Shown here: piece by piece, positions 25,187-34,858 of the stretch
Position numbering within the stretch: the stretch's first letter is position 1
How the letters are laid out: each line of letters starts with the position of its first letter
DNA from: Vibrio sp. BS-M-Sm-2
GTDB lineage: Bacteria > Pseudomonadota > Gammaproteobacteria > Enterobacterales > Vibrionaceae
Length of the DNA stretch: 64,000 nucleotides
Reading direction: 5' to 3'
Assembly: GCF_041504345.1 (NCBI RefSeq)
Contig: NZ_CP167895.1
Coordinates: forward strand, 310,001 to 374,000
Program-made: the position numbers and the translations under genes
Notes under the pieces: model-generated
What the model was told of the DNA's origin: nothing
The model's database searches: none
What the model saw: the letters and a program-made list of their open reading frames with translations, nothing else

Positions 25187-27247
25187 TTAAAGACCTTTAT
25201 AGAAAGTTAGCCATTCACCACGTTCTAAGCCGCTTACATGTACCCCAGAGATGCCACTTGAAGTTGTCGCATTGGTCGGAGAAAACGAGAGGTTTACGTT
25301 TTTGAATTTATCGGAGATTTCACTTGCTGTACCCGTTTGAGAAAGAATGTAACCCAAGTTGGTTGAATTCCAATTTGAATTACCGCTGTCTTCCCACTTT
25401 TTGAGGAGTTCTTTGGTCACCAACTGGCTGCCAACCTTGAGAGCCGGGCCGCTGATATTTCGGAACTGATAATAGTCCGCACCCGAAGAAGTTAACACAA
25501 TCACCTTATCTTCTAACACATACAAAGACTTGATAGCATTGTTACTCAGAGACTCTGTTACAAGTAAGGTTCTCGTCATGTTATCAACGATATAAAGAGA
25601 ACTTGCTGTGGTAATCGCACTGGTTTTTCCGTCTCGCGATGTCGCGATCTTGCTAATAGCAGAATCAACGGTCAGCTCCCCAAGTACAGTTTGTTGTATC
25701 GAGTTAGACACCCACTCAACCTTATTGCTATCCAACCCCAACAATATCTGCTGATTCACGACAATATTGGCTGTTTTAAGGTTTAACTTATCAATCGTCA
25801 TTTTAGTGGATAGGTTAGAGGTGTCGATAACTTCTGCCGCTAAATTACTGTTTGAAAAGTAATTCTTATAAACAATTAATGCTTCACTTTCGTCGTAAGA
25901 TGATATGACTTGCGGTGAGGAAGCTTTCAATGCGTGACTCCAGTTTTTCATATCAAGCTTATTAGCACTTAGCAATTTGAGTTCTTGCTGTGAGTATATC
26001 GAGCTTCCGGTATTTTTAATCGCCAGTAACGAGCCACTTTGTAACAGAGGAACCACTGCTGCGAAGTTATCATTGATGCACGACTCACTCGATTTAGGCG
26101 GCACGGCTGGATTAGGTTTTGGAATGGGTGGAAGCGTACCTCCACTGCGACTGCTGTATGTATCAATCGCAAAAGCCTTCACGCCAACATTGTTGTTATT
26201 CGAACCATTGAGGCTTGTAAGGAAAACACCATTAGCGCCTTGGCTATTACAAATATCACTCGATGTGGGTGAGACGTAAGCGGTCGGTTTGTAAACCTTA
26301 TAGGCCTGAACACCATTTAACGCAGGAACTAACTGAATGATTTCACTCGAGTCGACCGGTATTTCTCCGCCTCCAGTACCACCTCCGTGATCGCCATCGT
26401 GGTCATCATCATCGTCATCATGGTCGTCGTGATCGTCATCGTCGTCGTCGTGTGAACGGATACTAACCAGACCAGAAACCGCTTGAGATGCAGGGTCACC
26501 ATTGATTGTCACCGGCTTATTGCGTGAAGAGCTATCAATTTGCATAACCACATCATTAGCCGTTAAAAACACAATCTGACTGCTCGCTGGATTCAGAGCT
26601 ATCGACTTCGCACCAGACAATTGCGGTACCGATTGTGAACCGCGAACAACCAAAGAGTCTTCAATTTGTAGATGCCGAGAAACCGTACCAGCAACGTCAA
26701 TATTAGATAAGTCTAAAGTTTTATGCTCTATCATCAAATCAAGAGCATGCGCAATATTGGTATAAGAAGACTGCTTACCGTCACTTTGTGCCTTTTTCAG
26801 TGATTTTAACAACAGATTTGATAGATCTTTAGACCCATGAGTTGAATCCAGCACACTAAAATTGATGCCAACATGATCGCCTAACTTACTTTGAAGCGAT
26901 GCTTTTGCTTGCTCTACATCGTTACTTACCGTTGGGTTAAACATCATCTCGCTATGAATCAAAGTAGTGAAAGGCGTCACCACTTTCATACCAGGAGAAG
27001 CAGTCAAAATTGCACCATCATATTGCCTTTGCTGTGCGTACCCAGAAACATCAGCAATCTGTTTCTCTTGATCACTGCATACGCCATTCAGATCTGCATC
27101 AGCGCATACTAATGAATCTAGAAACGCATAGCCTGAAGCCGTAGACCCAACTGGGTTTTCGCTATCAGAACTACCTCCACATCCAGAGACCATTAAGACA
27201 CTAGAGATTGCTAGTGACAATTTGCATATTAAGAATTTATTGTGCAT
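25187..27247 (-). CDS. Lipoprotein with His/Asp-rich segment
   Basis: 686 residues of unknown function. The signal ends in VSGC (Cys23). Residues 44-62 hold a VCADADLNGVCSDQE motif, a Cys-bracketed Ca-loop-like sequence also present in the divergent 1627-residue lipoprotein. An alpha-helical N-terminal region (to about 200) is followed by strand-rich sequence that may be a degenerate propeller (repeated blocks such as KIATSRDGKTSAITTASSLY). Residues 266-287 are almost purely Asp and His, followed by a Gly linker, and look suited to metal binding. It shares its promoter region, including a Fur box, with the gene at 27412. An outer-membrane or surface location is likely. Confidence 0.75.
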   Translation of the reverse strand: MHNKFLICKLSLAISSVLMVSGCGGSSDSENPVGSTASGYAFLDSLVCADADLNGVCSDQEKQIADVSGYAQQRQYDGAILTASPGMKVVTPFTTLIHSEMMFNPTVSNDVEQAKASLQSKLGDHVGINFSVLDSTHGSKDLSNLLLKSLKKAQSDGKQSSYTNIAHALDLMIEHKTLDLSNIDVAGTVSRHLQIEDSLVVRGSQSVPQLSGAKSIALNPASSQIVFLTANDVVMQIDSSSRNKPVTINGDPASQAVSGLVSIRSHDDDDDDHDDHDDDDDDHDGDHGGGTGGGEIPVDSSEIIQLVPALNGVQAYKVYKPTAYVSPTSSDICNSQGANGVFLTSLNGSNNNNVGVKAFAIDTYSSRSGGTLPPIPKPNPAVPPKSSESCINDNFAAVVPLLQSGSLLAIKNTGSSIYSQQELKLLSANKLDMKNWSHALKASSPQVISSYDESEALIVYKNYFSNSNLAAEVIDTSNLSTKMTIDKLNLKTANIVVNQQILLGLDSNKVEWVSNSIQQTVLGELTVDSAISKIATSRDGKTSAITTASSLYIVDNMTRTLLVTESLSNNAIKSLYVLEDKVIVLTSSGADYYQFRNISGPALKVGSQLVTKELLKKWEDSGNSNWNSTNLGYILSQTGTASEISDKFKNVNLSFSPTNATTSSGISGVHVSGLERGEWLTFYKGL

Positions 27248-27338
27248 TTTTTCGACCGATTCACCTAGTTTATGATTTGATTGATAGTATTTTATTTTGC
27301 TATTAAATCACTTAACGAAATAAAAGATCAAATGATAT

Positions 27339-27353
27339 TGATAATTACTATCA
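27339..27353. promoter_or_regulatory. Fur box between divergent lipoprotein genes
   Basis: TGATAATTACTATCA matches the Fur 7-1-7 consensus TGATAATNATTATCA at 13 of 14 defined positions. It sits inside a longer dyad with AATGATA (27331-27337) and TATCATT (27349-27355). It lies 58 nt before the GTG start at 27412 and 91 nt before the other start, placing both genes under possible iron control. Confidence 0.7.
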
Positions 27354-27411
27354 TTTAAATTAATATCCTCCGCCTTTCCCATGGGTAATTTATAAATTAT
27401 TTGGAGTTCAG

Positions 27412-30400
27412 GTGGTAAGGAATCCATACAAATTAATGAGTGTTTCACTCGTTTCCACAATGCTGATTGCTTGTGGCGGAGCAGAGTCAGATCCGAAGCT
27501 CGAACAGTCACAAACTAAGCCAAGTTCTCAGAATATTTCGGGCATTGCTTTAGATGGTTATTTACGCAACGCGAAGGTTTGTTTAGACAGAAACAGCAAT
27601 GCTATGTGCGACTCTGCTGATGGAGAAATTGCCACTACGGACGCCGAAGGACGATTTCAGTTAGACGTCGACAATGATGTCGCCCAATACCCAATATTGG
27701 TTGAAGCGGTTGCCGGTATAACCATCGATATGGATTCACCGAATCAGCCTATTGAATCCGGATTTACGTTAGAAGTACCGAGTAACACTTCGAACGTGAT
27801 CAGCCCCATGACATCTCTTATTGCGAGTGTAGCGAAAACCAGTGGCATCAGTTTTGATGAAGCAACTCAGCTTGTGGCCAGCGACTTAGGCATCGATAAA
27901 CAACTGGCTGTTGGTGATTATTCCGCATCAAACTCAGCGATAAGCCGTGAAGTACACATGTTTGCACGCGGTGTTACTCGCGTACTTCAAGAAGCACAAA
28001 TGGCCTCTGTTGATGCAGGTGTCGACCAAGTGAATGCTCGAAAAGGCTCTATGTACAAATTGGCCGAACTTGATTTGGCAGAATTTAAAGCCAAGACCGA
28101 TTTGCTGTCTCATGGCGCATCAGGAACCGATAGCGCATTGAAGCAACTTGGTAAGGAGTACCGAGATCAACTCAAAGTTTCCCAAGAAGACATCGATGGC
28201 AATGAAATCATCACTAGACCGCCGGCTCCTAAACATGGTCAGGTCAATGATGCCTCAGACACCTTCGACTGGCAGTTTGTACGTGGCTTCAACCACAACA
28301 CAGATTACGAATATTCGCTAGATGCCGGTAGCACCTGGTCGACTGTCATTCGCAAACCGATTGTGGTAGGGAAACTGGCATTCGATAAAGGCGCTATTCA
28401 GGTTCGAGTCGCAGCCTCTAGTGCACGTAATACTCCAGCAGGTAAACCGCTTCTTTCACACAAAGCATTTACACTAACGACAGTTCCAGCAGCACCCGCT
28501 TGGGTCACCGTGGACAACGCGAGCAATGAATTTGATTGGGCGCTGGTCGATTCTTTTAATGAATTATCTCTTTACGAGTACTCTTTAGATAACGGTGCTA
28601 ACTGGGTAAAAGCAACTGAAAAACCTCAACGCATTCAAGACTTAGACATTCCAGTTGGGCATCTAAAAGTACGTGTCGCGAAGGATGACTCCATAGGTCA
28701 CCCGACCGGCTTAAGTGCTATTTCAGACAAACCGATGACAGTAACCCCAGCGCAACCAGTAAAACCTGTGCTGGACTTTGCAAACGACAGCACCAATCAG
28801 ATCAACTGGCTTTGGGTCTCTGGATATGATGCGCCATCTTTCTACGAGATTAATCTAGGTAACGGTTGGAATACTGTCACTGAACTTCCATATGTGGTTG
28901 GCAACGTTTCACTTCCGACTAACAGCATCTCTATCCGTGTAAAATCCAATGTGCAAGATGCTCGCCCCGCAGGCATTCCACTAGTGATCAGTACGGCTTT
29001 CACTCGCTCAGAAAACCAGCCTGTTGCGCCAACCCTGCCGATTATTGATGATGCTGAAAACACGTTTGCGTGGACAGAAGTTACAGAGTTTGCTGGCAGT
29101 GACTTCTACGAATACTCACTAGACAGAGGTCTTACATTTAGCCCTGTAACTAGCAATCCACAAGCAGTCCCAGATGAGACGTTTGCTAAGGGACAAGTCT
29201 GTGTGAGAGTGAAAGCAGGAACAGATCCTCAACATGATCCTGGTGAAACGCTGTGCTCAGATAAGCCATACTCGATGACACCTGATAAGCCACCGGCACC
29301 AACATCTCCAATCACTCACGATGGGCTAGACACATTTGATTGGACATTCGTAACAGGCTTCTCAGAAGCTGCGAATTACGAGATCAATGTACTCAACACA
29401 GGTTGGGCAACGGTTACTCAGAAACCTTATCAGTTAAACGATCAAGCTTACGCTATTGACTCAATTCAAGTGCGAGTTAAACGAGATCCAATTACCGGTC
29501 GCCCGAGTGGATCAGAGCTGACAAATGATACTGCGTTTACCGTTCGTCCCTCTGCACCCAATGCTCCAACAGGCCTAGTGGTGAACGATACGGACAACAC
29601 ACTAGATTGGACATACTTTGGCGAATTCACACAACTAGAGCATTTCGAAGTCACGATCGACTCAGGCTCGACTTGGACTAAAGTCACTGCCAAACCGGTT
29701 GTGATCGGTAACATCGACAAGAATATCGGTGAGGTTCAATTACGCGTCGCTCAAAATCCGACGAATGGCATGCCTCATGGCGTAGCAGCATTAACCACAC
29801 AAGCCTTCACCAAAGTGTTTGAGATTCCAGCACCAACCTCGCCTGAGATTACCAACACCTTCACTGGCTCAAACCCAATCAAGACCAATGGTTTTGAATG
29901 GGACTACTTAACGGCTAACGTTGATGGCCAATCTGTTCGCTTTGATGACGCCGAATACTATGAGTTCACCAACGACAAAGGCCTGACCTGGCGACCTGTT
30001 GTTTCGATTCCTCAATTTATTGGCCCAGAAGCGTACGACAAAGCCAATGTCGGTGTTCGACTAAAAGAGAATGCGAAACAAGGTGTATCAAACTCAATCA
30101 GTGACACCCTTTGGGCTACAGCGGCGAGTAGTCGCTTCACGGCATTAAAATTCGTACCGATGAAAACCCGTTCGCAAGCCGCTAATTTTAGTTACAACGG
30201 ATCATGGAATACGTACTCGCTCAATTGTATTGCTGAATACGATGATAAAGGAAAAGGGGAGCCGAAGTTTTGGACGAAGCGATTCTCTTCAGAAACCGAT
30301 ACCGTCTTCGATAAAGTCGCACAACTGGATGATTGTGATATCACTGGTTGGACGCTTCCAGACACCAATGAAGTGATTACGCTATCGCAACGAGATCCTG

Positions 30401-32295
30401 CAACACTGCCATCAAATCTAAGAAGTGGTGGTTACTTGGTATCGAATCAGTCAATGAATATATTAGCGGATAAAAATGGCGTCGCTGTCACTATCAACAA
30501 AGGCCAGGAATCTGTTGAGCAATATTATTCAAAATACGCATACGCTAAATGGCAATTACCATCGGGTGCAGAGTTACTCACTGGTGTAGACAGCGCGACG
30601 ACTGAAATAACCGCATTTTTGAGTACACAAGATACAAAAATTAACGCTACGGAGCTTTATTTAGAAACCTGGCTAACCGCCAATCAATCTAAGAGCAAAG
30701 GTTATGCTGCGTTAGAAGCGGAAGCTCAAGCTAAAGTAGTAGAACTGAAGGCTTTGACCCAACCATGGGCAGATGATCTTAAGAACACAAAGCTAAAGCT
30801 AAAAGCTCTTGAGTTTCAGGCCTCTGTTGCTCAAAGCCGAACTGATGCTGAGAGCCTTGAATTCATTAACAAGGTAAAAGCGTATAAGGAGCAAGTCGCT
30901 AAATTAGAGCAAAACACCGTTGTACTAAGCGCACTAGTCTCTGGTTCTGAGTTTGCTCAAAAATTAGCGTTCATGCAGCAAAAGTCCGTAAGTCTATCCA
31001 GCTCGACCAACGCACTAAGCTCAGCGTCATTGGCTAAGGACATTCACCAGGCAAGTTTAGACCTGTACAAGGCTATCTCAGACCTAGAGTATCAATATGG
31101 CATGGTTAATTCGTTCGCAAGTGAGCTGAATACATCAACACAATCGCTGAGCTCGGAGTTTGCCACCCTAACTACATTGTTCCAGAAGTTTATCAGTGAG
31201 ATGAACACGACGGCCAAAATCCACAACCTAGTACAATCAAAAGTGCTAGCAAAAGATGGACTGAAACTGGCGAAAGACAATGGCTTTAGCGTTTCTCAAG
31301 CTGACGCAATGGTAAGCAGCCGCTTCGCTAAATTGGACGAGTTAGGCAACTACCTACCAAAAAGCACTACCTACCAACAAGGCTGGCGTTGTGTTGAAGA
31401 CACTAACATCGTAGGCAAACGCCGAGTTTGGACACTGCTCAAAGACGGCCGCCCAAAAGGTGCTGACGATCTTGCTTATGACGCTTCAGCCTCTGGTGTA
31501 GCAAGTGTCTTAGGCAGTAACGGCCTATTAGAAAGCACTAATGATGCGGACTTGTGTGGCTTCAACGATTGGAAAGTACCAGCGCTGTCTCAGCTACTTT
31601 CATTGCAAACTAAAGCAATCTCTAGCTCAAACTCGACCATAACAATCGATACCGATGCATTCCCTCATCACCGGGGGCTGGATCCGGAGTATGACAAATA
31701 TAGCTCTTACGGTGGTGTGACCTTTTACTACTGGTCAAATCAAACGATGGGCACTGAGCAATACATCACAAACTACAGCGCCGAACGCAGCTACCAAGAT
31801 GTATATCTTTCAGAAGTCGGCGGTACTGAAGATGTTGTCATCTTAGGGCGTCTGGTTAGAGAAAAAGCGACTACATACCAGTACCTAGATATGCAAGGGA
31901 GCGTGGTAGCCGATCGCCAAAATGCTATTTGCGCACAAGACACTGACAGCACCCTCGTTTGGCAACTGTTTACCAACGGAGACAGCAGTCGTTTCAAGAA
32001 GTACGTAGAGGTAACACCTTTAATTTCAACACGAAATACACAAAAGGTGTGTGGCAAAGCAAACTGGCGCTACCCATCAAAAGCAGAACTATACGGGTTG
32101 CTACCGATCAATGCGGATGTCTTTAAATTTAATGACGTGACGGGTGGAGGCTACTCAAACCATGGTTTCTATATCACCAGCGATCCCGCCAATTATGGTC
32201 GAGTCCTCGGGTTGAATATGACAACCATGGATGAAAGTGACGTAGGTACTCAAAGTTACGACGGCCGCTACCTATACCGACTCGTTGCCAAATAG
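27412..32295 (+). CDS. Giant repeat lipoprotein upstream of Tad operon
   Basis: 1627 residues. It starts at a GTG, supported by GGAG 5 nt upstream, and has a lipobox LIAC (Cys21). Residues 55-71 carry the VCLDRNSNAMCDSADGE motif shared with the divergent lipoprotein. From about 269 to 905 there are seven repeats of about 90 residues, each with (F/L)DW, a YEYSLD-like or YEIN-like strand, a KP turn and (V/L)RV, probably FN3-like or Ig-like beta domains. Three DUF1566 (Lcl-type) modules follow, with W-LP-P and Cys signatures, at about 905-1010, 1320-1480 and 1490-1625; a coiled-coil region (about 1060-1310) separates the first two. A surface adhesin is the best guess. It ends 71 nt before flp and shares strand with the Tad operon. 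Confidence 0.8.
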   Translation: MVRNPYKLMSVSLVSTMLIACGGAESDPKLEQSQTKPSSQNISGIALDGYLRNAKVCLDRNSNAMCDSADGEIATTDAEGRFQLDVDNDVAQYPILVEAVAGITIDMDSPNQPIESGFTLEVPSNTSNVISPMTSLIASVAKTSGISFDEATQLVASDLGIDKQLAVGDYSASNSAISREVHMFARGVTRVLQEAQMASVDAGVDQVNARKGSMYKLAELDLAEFKAKTDLLSHGASGTDSALKQLGKEYRDQLKVSQEDIDGNEIITRPPAPKHGQVNDASDTFDWQFVRGFNHNTDYEYSLDAGSTWSTVIRKPIVVGKLAFDKGAIQVRVAASSARNTPAGKPLLSHKAFTLTTVPAAPAWVTVDNASNEFDWALVDSFNELSLYEYSLDNGANWVKATEKPQRIQDLDIPVGHLKVRVAKDDSIGHPTGLSAISDKPMTVTPAQPVKPVLDFANDSTNQINWLWVSGYDAPSFYEINLGNGWNTVTELPYVVGNVSLPTNSISIRVKSNVQDARPAGIPLVISTAFTRSENQPVAPTLPIIDDAENTFAWTEVTEFAGSDFYEYSLDRGLTFSPVTSNPQAVPDETFAKGQVCVRVKAGTDPQHDPGETLCSDKPYSMTPDKPPAPTSPITHDGLDTFDWTFVTGFSEAANYEINVLNTGWATVTQKPYQLNDQAYAIDSIQVRVKRDPITGRPSGSELTNDTAFTVRPSAPNAPTGLVVNDTDNTLDWTYFGEFTQLEHFEVTIDSGSTWTKVTAKPVVIGNIDKNIGEVQLRVAQNPTNGMPHGVAALTTQAFTKVFEIPAPTSPEITNTFTGSNPIKTNGFEWDYLTANVDGQSVRFDDAEYYEFTNDKGLTWRPVVSIPQFIGPEAYDKANVGVRLKENAKQGVSNSISDTLWATAASSRFTALKFVPMKTRSQAANFSYNGSWNTYSLNCIAEYDDKGKGEPKFWTKRFSSETDTVFDKVAQLDDCDITGWTLPDTNEVITLSQRDPATLPSNLRSGGYLVSNQSMNILADKNGVAVTINKGQESVEQYYSKYAYAKWQLPSGAELLTGVDSATTEITAFLSTQDTKINATELYLETWLTANQSKSKGYAALEAEAQAKVVELKALTQPWADDLKNTKLKLKALEFQASVAQSRTDAESLEFINKVKAYKEQVAKLEQNTVVLSALVSGSEFAQKLAFMQQKSVSLSSSTNALSSASLAKDIHQASLDLYKAISDLEYQYGMVNSFASELNTSTQSLSSEFATLTTLFQKFISEMNTTAKIHNLVQSKVLAKDGLKLAKDNGFSVSQADAMVSSRFAKLDELGNYLPKSTTYQQGWRCVEDTNIVGKRRVWTLLKDGRPKGADDLAYDASASGVASVLGSNGLLESTNDADLCGFNDWKVPALSQLLSLQTKAISSSNSTITIDTDAFPHHRGLDPEYDKYSSYGGVTFYYWSNQTMGTEQYITNYSAERSYQDVYLSEVGGTEDVVILGRLVREKATTYQYLDMQGSVVADRQNAICAQDTDSTLVWQLFTNGDSSRFKKYVEVTPLISTRNTQKVCGKANWRYPSKAELYGLLPINADVFKFNDVTGGGYSNHGFYITSDPANYGRVLGLNMTTMDESDVGTQSYDGRYLYRLVAK

Positions 32296-32324
32296 GCACT
32301 CAAAACACCTTTATTAATGACCAC

Positions 32325-32350
32325 AGCAGCCTCAGCTGAGGCTGCTTTTA
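32325..32350 (+). terminator. 22-bp palindrome with T-tract before flp
   Basis: AGCAGCCTCAG and CTGAGGCTGCT (32325-32346) are a perfect dyad followed by TTTT. It looks like a terminator for the giant lipoprotein. Only 16 nt separate it from the flp start, leaving no room for a separate flp promoter downstream of it. Confidence 0.75.
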
Positions 32351-32366
32351 TCTAGGAAATAACAAC

Positions 32367-32549
32367 ATGTTGAACAAGAAAAAGCAGCGCGGCGCGGCCG
32401 CTATCGAATACGCAATCCTCGCAGCAGCAATGTCAGTGGTTTTACTCAGTTTTGTTGGCGGTGAGAACGGTGAGCTAACAACAGCTATCAGTGACGCCTA
32501 CGGTACTGTAGTCGAAAAACTAAAAGACGCACAACAAGCCTCAGAGTAA
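32367..32549 (+). CDS. flp: Flp-type Tad pilin
   Basis: 60 residues, the size of Flp/Fap pilins. The prepilin cleavage region is RG|AAAIEYAILAAAMSVVLL, with cleavage after Gly9 and the Glu and Tyr that define the Flp subfamily. It is secreted and assembled by the downstream Tad machine into adhesive bundled pili. An AGGAAAT ribosome site precedes the ATG. It is the first gene of the Tad operon, 30 nt ahead of cpaB. Confidence 0.95.
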   Translation: MLNKKKQRGAAAIEYAILAAAMSVVLLSFVGGENGELTTAISDAYGTVVEKLKDAQQASE

Positions 32550-32579
32550 GCCCGTTTATTGCAAATTAAAGGAATAGTT

Positions 32580-33461
32580 ATGACTGCCAAGCGACTCATG
32601 TTGCTGTCGTTATTTTGCTCGGTGCTCGGAATATCCGTTTTACTGTTGAGCCAAACCAATAGCGAGTCTGCGACCACCTCTTCTAAACAAGCCGTTAAGC
32701 AAACGGTCAAAGTGCTGGTTCCGACTCGCACGATAGAGATAGGTCAAGCCTACACACCAAACTCGTTTCGATGGAAAGAAGTTCCACAGCAAGAGTTAGA
32801 GAACTACATCGACCACGTGACACCAGAAGATATTTCTGCCGCTCATACGATGTCAGGGCTTGCACGCACCAAACTCGTCAAAGACTCAATATTGTCGAAA
32901 GCGGACATTACCGAGCCCGAAGGTGGCTACTCGCTCTCATTGAAGTTGCAACCAGGCTATCGCGCGATTTCAGTCCCTGTCGATCAAGTCACATCTAATT
33001 CAGGCTTCATTGAACCGGGCGACCGAGTAGATATTCTCCTACTCGGTTCACAAGATGGTGAGCTACTTCGTTATGGCAATTCATCTCAAGGATTGTACGT
33101 TACAACGATAGTGTATGATGCAAGAGTCTTGGCATTTAATAACAAGCAAACGGCAGAATCTTATCAAAAGGCTCGGGAATCGAATGGTTTCGAAAATGGT
33201 ATCCCTGACGACAGCAGTGTCTCTTTAGAAGTGACACCCGAGCAAGCAAACCAAGTGGTACTTGCAAAACAACTAGGAAAGTTAACGCTTGTATTACGCG
33301 GGCAAAACGAGGCTCAAGATCAACCTCAACACGCAAATGCCGTGACGCTGAAAGTCATTTCTCCAGACACAACTCAGGTATTACCTGACGTGGGTTTGGT
33401 GGAATTTAGAGCCGAAAATAAAACCGTCAATAATAAAACTGGAGCTGATAACAATGGCTAA
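32580..33461 (+). CDS. cpaB: Tad pilus assembly protein CpaB/RcpC
   Basis: 293 residues from the ATG at 32580, which has AAAGGA 6 nt upstream; a TTG at 32559 is less likely. One N-terminal membrane anchor (LMLLSLFCSVLGISVLLL) precedes a SAF domain (VLVPTRTIEIGQAYTP) and the RcpC-type segment YRAISVPVDQVTSNSGFIEP. It is a periplasmic subunit that works with the secretin. The stop overlaps the cpaC start by 8 nt. Confidence 0.92.
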   Translation: MTAKRLMLLSLFCSVLGISVLLLSQTNSESATTSSKQAVKQTVKVLVPTRTIEIGQAYTPNSFRWKEVPQQELENYIDHVTPEDISAAHTMSGLARTKLVKDSILSKADITEPEGGYSLSLKLQPGYRAISVPVDQVTSNSGFIEPGDRVDILLLGSQDGELLRYGNSSQGLYVTTIVYDARVLAFNNKQTAESYQKARESNGFENGIPDDSSVSLEVTPEQANQVVLAKQLGKLTLVLRGQNEAQDQPQHANAVTLKVISPDTTQVLPDVGLVEFRAENKTVNNKTGADNNG

Positions 33462-34851
33462 CATCTGTCGTTGGTGGGGTGTTCTCCTGCTATCAAGCCT
33501 ATGTGTCTCTTTTGCATCTGCAGCATCAACATTTGATGTCACGATCAATGAGGCAAGAATGATTCGCTTACCAGAAAAAGCGAAATCTATTTTCATCTCT
33601 AGCACCCATATCGCTAATTACCAAACCTTAACCAATACCAAAGTGATGATATTCGGTAAGCGAGCTGGCAGCGCTACGATCACCGTTTTGAATGAGCAAG
33701 AGCGCGTGATTTATACCAATAAAATTCGCGTCACGCACAACAGCCGCGAGTTTAATGAACTGGTTAAAAACAAATTCCCTGAAGCGTCAGTCAACGCGGA
33801 ATCTCTGGGCGGAAAATTATGGCTTAAAGGACGCGTTCCTTCTCCGATGATGGCACACAATATCGTGTCGCTAGCAAAAGGCTACCTATCCCCGGTTGTC
33901 GATTCTACCGGACAACCAGAAAGCTCAAGTTCGGAAGGAAACAATAGCAACAGCAGTAGTTCAACCAATCAAAATCAGCAGACTCAACCCAATGATGATG
34001 AGCTGATCAATCAATTGGTTGTCACCATGCCAAATCAGGTCAACATTCGTGTAAAAATCGCTGAAGTCTCAAGAAATGTATCCAATAAGTTGGGCATCAA
34101 ATGGGGTTCAATCGCTGGCGGTGTGGGGCAATTTTCGTTTTCAAAGCTGCCTAATGTCAGTAGTTGGGGCAAGCCGAGCATTACTGCTCTGATTGATGCG
34201 CTAGCAACCAACGGCATGATGTCTGTGCTTGCTGAACCTAACTTGACCGCGATGTCAGGCGAAGATGCGGAGTTTTTGGTTGGTGGGCAAGTACCGCTAC
34301 CACTGATCACGGCTGACACCACTCAAATCGAATACAAAGATTTCGGTGTAAAACTGAACTTCACCCCAACCGTGCTCAGTCAAAACCGTATCAGCTTAAA
34401 AGTAAATCCCGAGGTCAGTAACATCTCAATCGAGAGCCAACAAGTGATAAACGGAACTAACTTCCCTTCTTTTACCACTCGTAGCGCCGCCACCACCATT
34501 GAATTGGCAAGTGGGCAGAGCTTTGCTTTAGGTGGGCTATTGAAATCGGAAGACATCGAACAACTACAAAAAGTACCGCTCATCGGTGAGATACCAGTAC
34601 TCGGTAGCCTGTTCCGCTCGACTGAATTCACTCGTAGAGAAACAGAACTGATCATCATTGTAACGGCTTACCTAGTTCAACCGACTCGTTCGGACTCAAT
34701 GCCACTACCAACCGATGGCTTAATCCCATTGAGCGATGTTGAACGTTTACTGGCATGGCCAAGAGAGCAACAAAAAACATCAAATAATAAAGCGACTTAT
34801 ACCGACAACCAGAAGCCTCGCTTACTGGGTGACAACGGGTTCTACTACTGA
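33454..34851 (+). CDS. cpaC: Tad outer-membrane secretin CpaC/RcpA
   Basis: 465 residues. After a Sec signal come the N-domains typical of pilus secretins (VTINEARMIRLPEKAKSIFI; KVMIFGKRAGSATITVLNEQ), a Ser/Asn/Gln-rich linker at about 150-175, and the secretin domain from about 190. The secretin signature includes LAEPNLTAMSGEDAEFLVGG and VPLIGEIPVLGSLFRS. It forms the outer-membrane pore for the Flp pilus. GGAG precedes the ATG. Confidence 0.95.
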   Translation: MANICRWWGVLLLSSLCVSFASAASTFDVTINEARMIRLPEKAKSIFISSTHIANYQTLTNTKVMIFGKRAGSATITVLNEQERVIYTNKIRVTHNSREFNELVKNKFPEASVNAESLGGKLWLKGRVPSPMMAHNIVSLAKGYLSPVVDSTGQPESSSSEGNNSNSSSSTNQNQQTQPNDDELINQLVVTMPNQVNIRVKIAEVSRNVSNKLGIKWGSIAGGVGQFSFSKLPNVSSWGKPSITALIDALATNGMMSVLAEPNLTAMSGEDAEFLVGGQVPLPLITADTTQIEYKDFGVKLNFTPTVLSQNRISLKVNPEVSNISIESQQVINGTNFPSFTTRSAATTIELASGQSFALGGLLKSEDIEQLQKVPLIGEIPVLGSLFRSTEFTRRETELIIIVTAYLVQPTRSDSMPLPTDGLIPLSDVERLLAWPREQQKTSNNKATYTDNQKPRLLGDNGFYY

Positions 34852-34858
34852 GGACATC

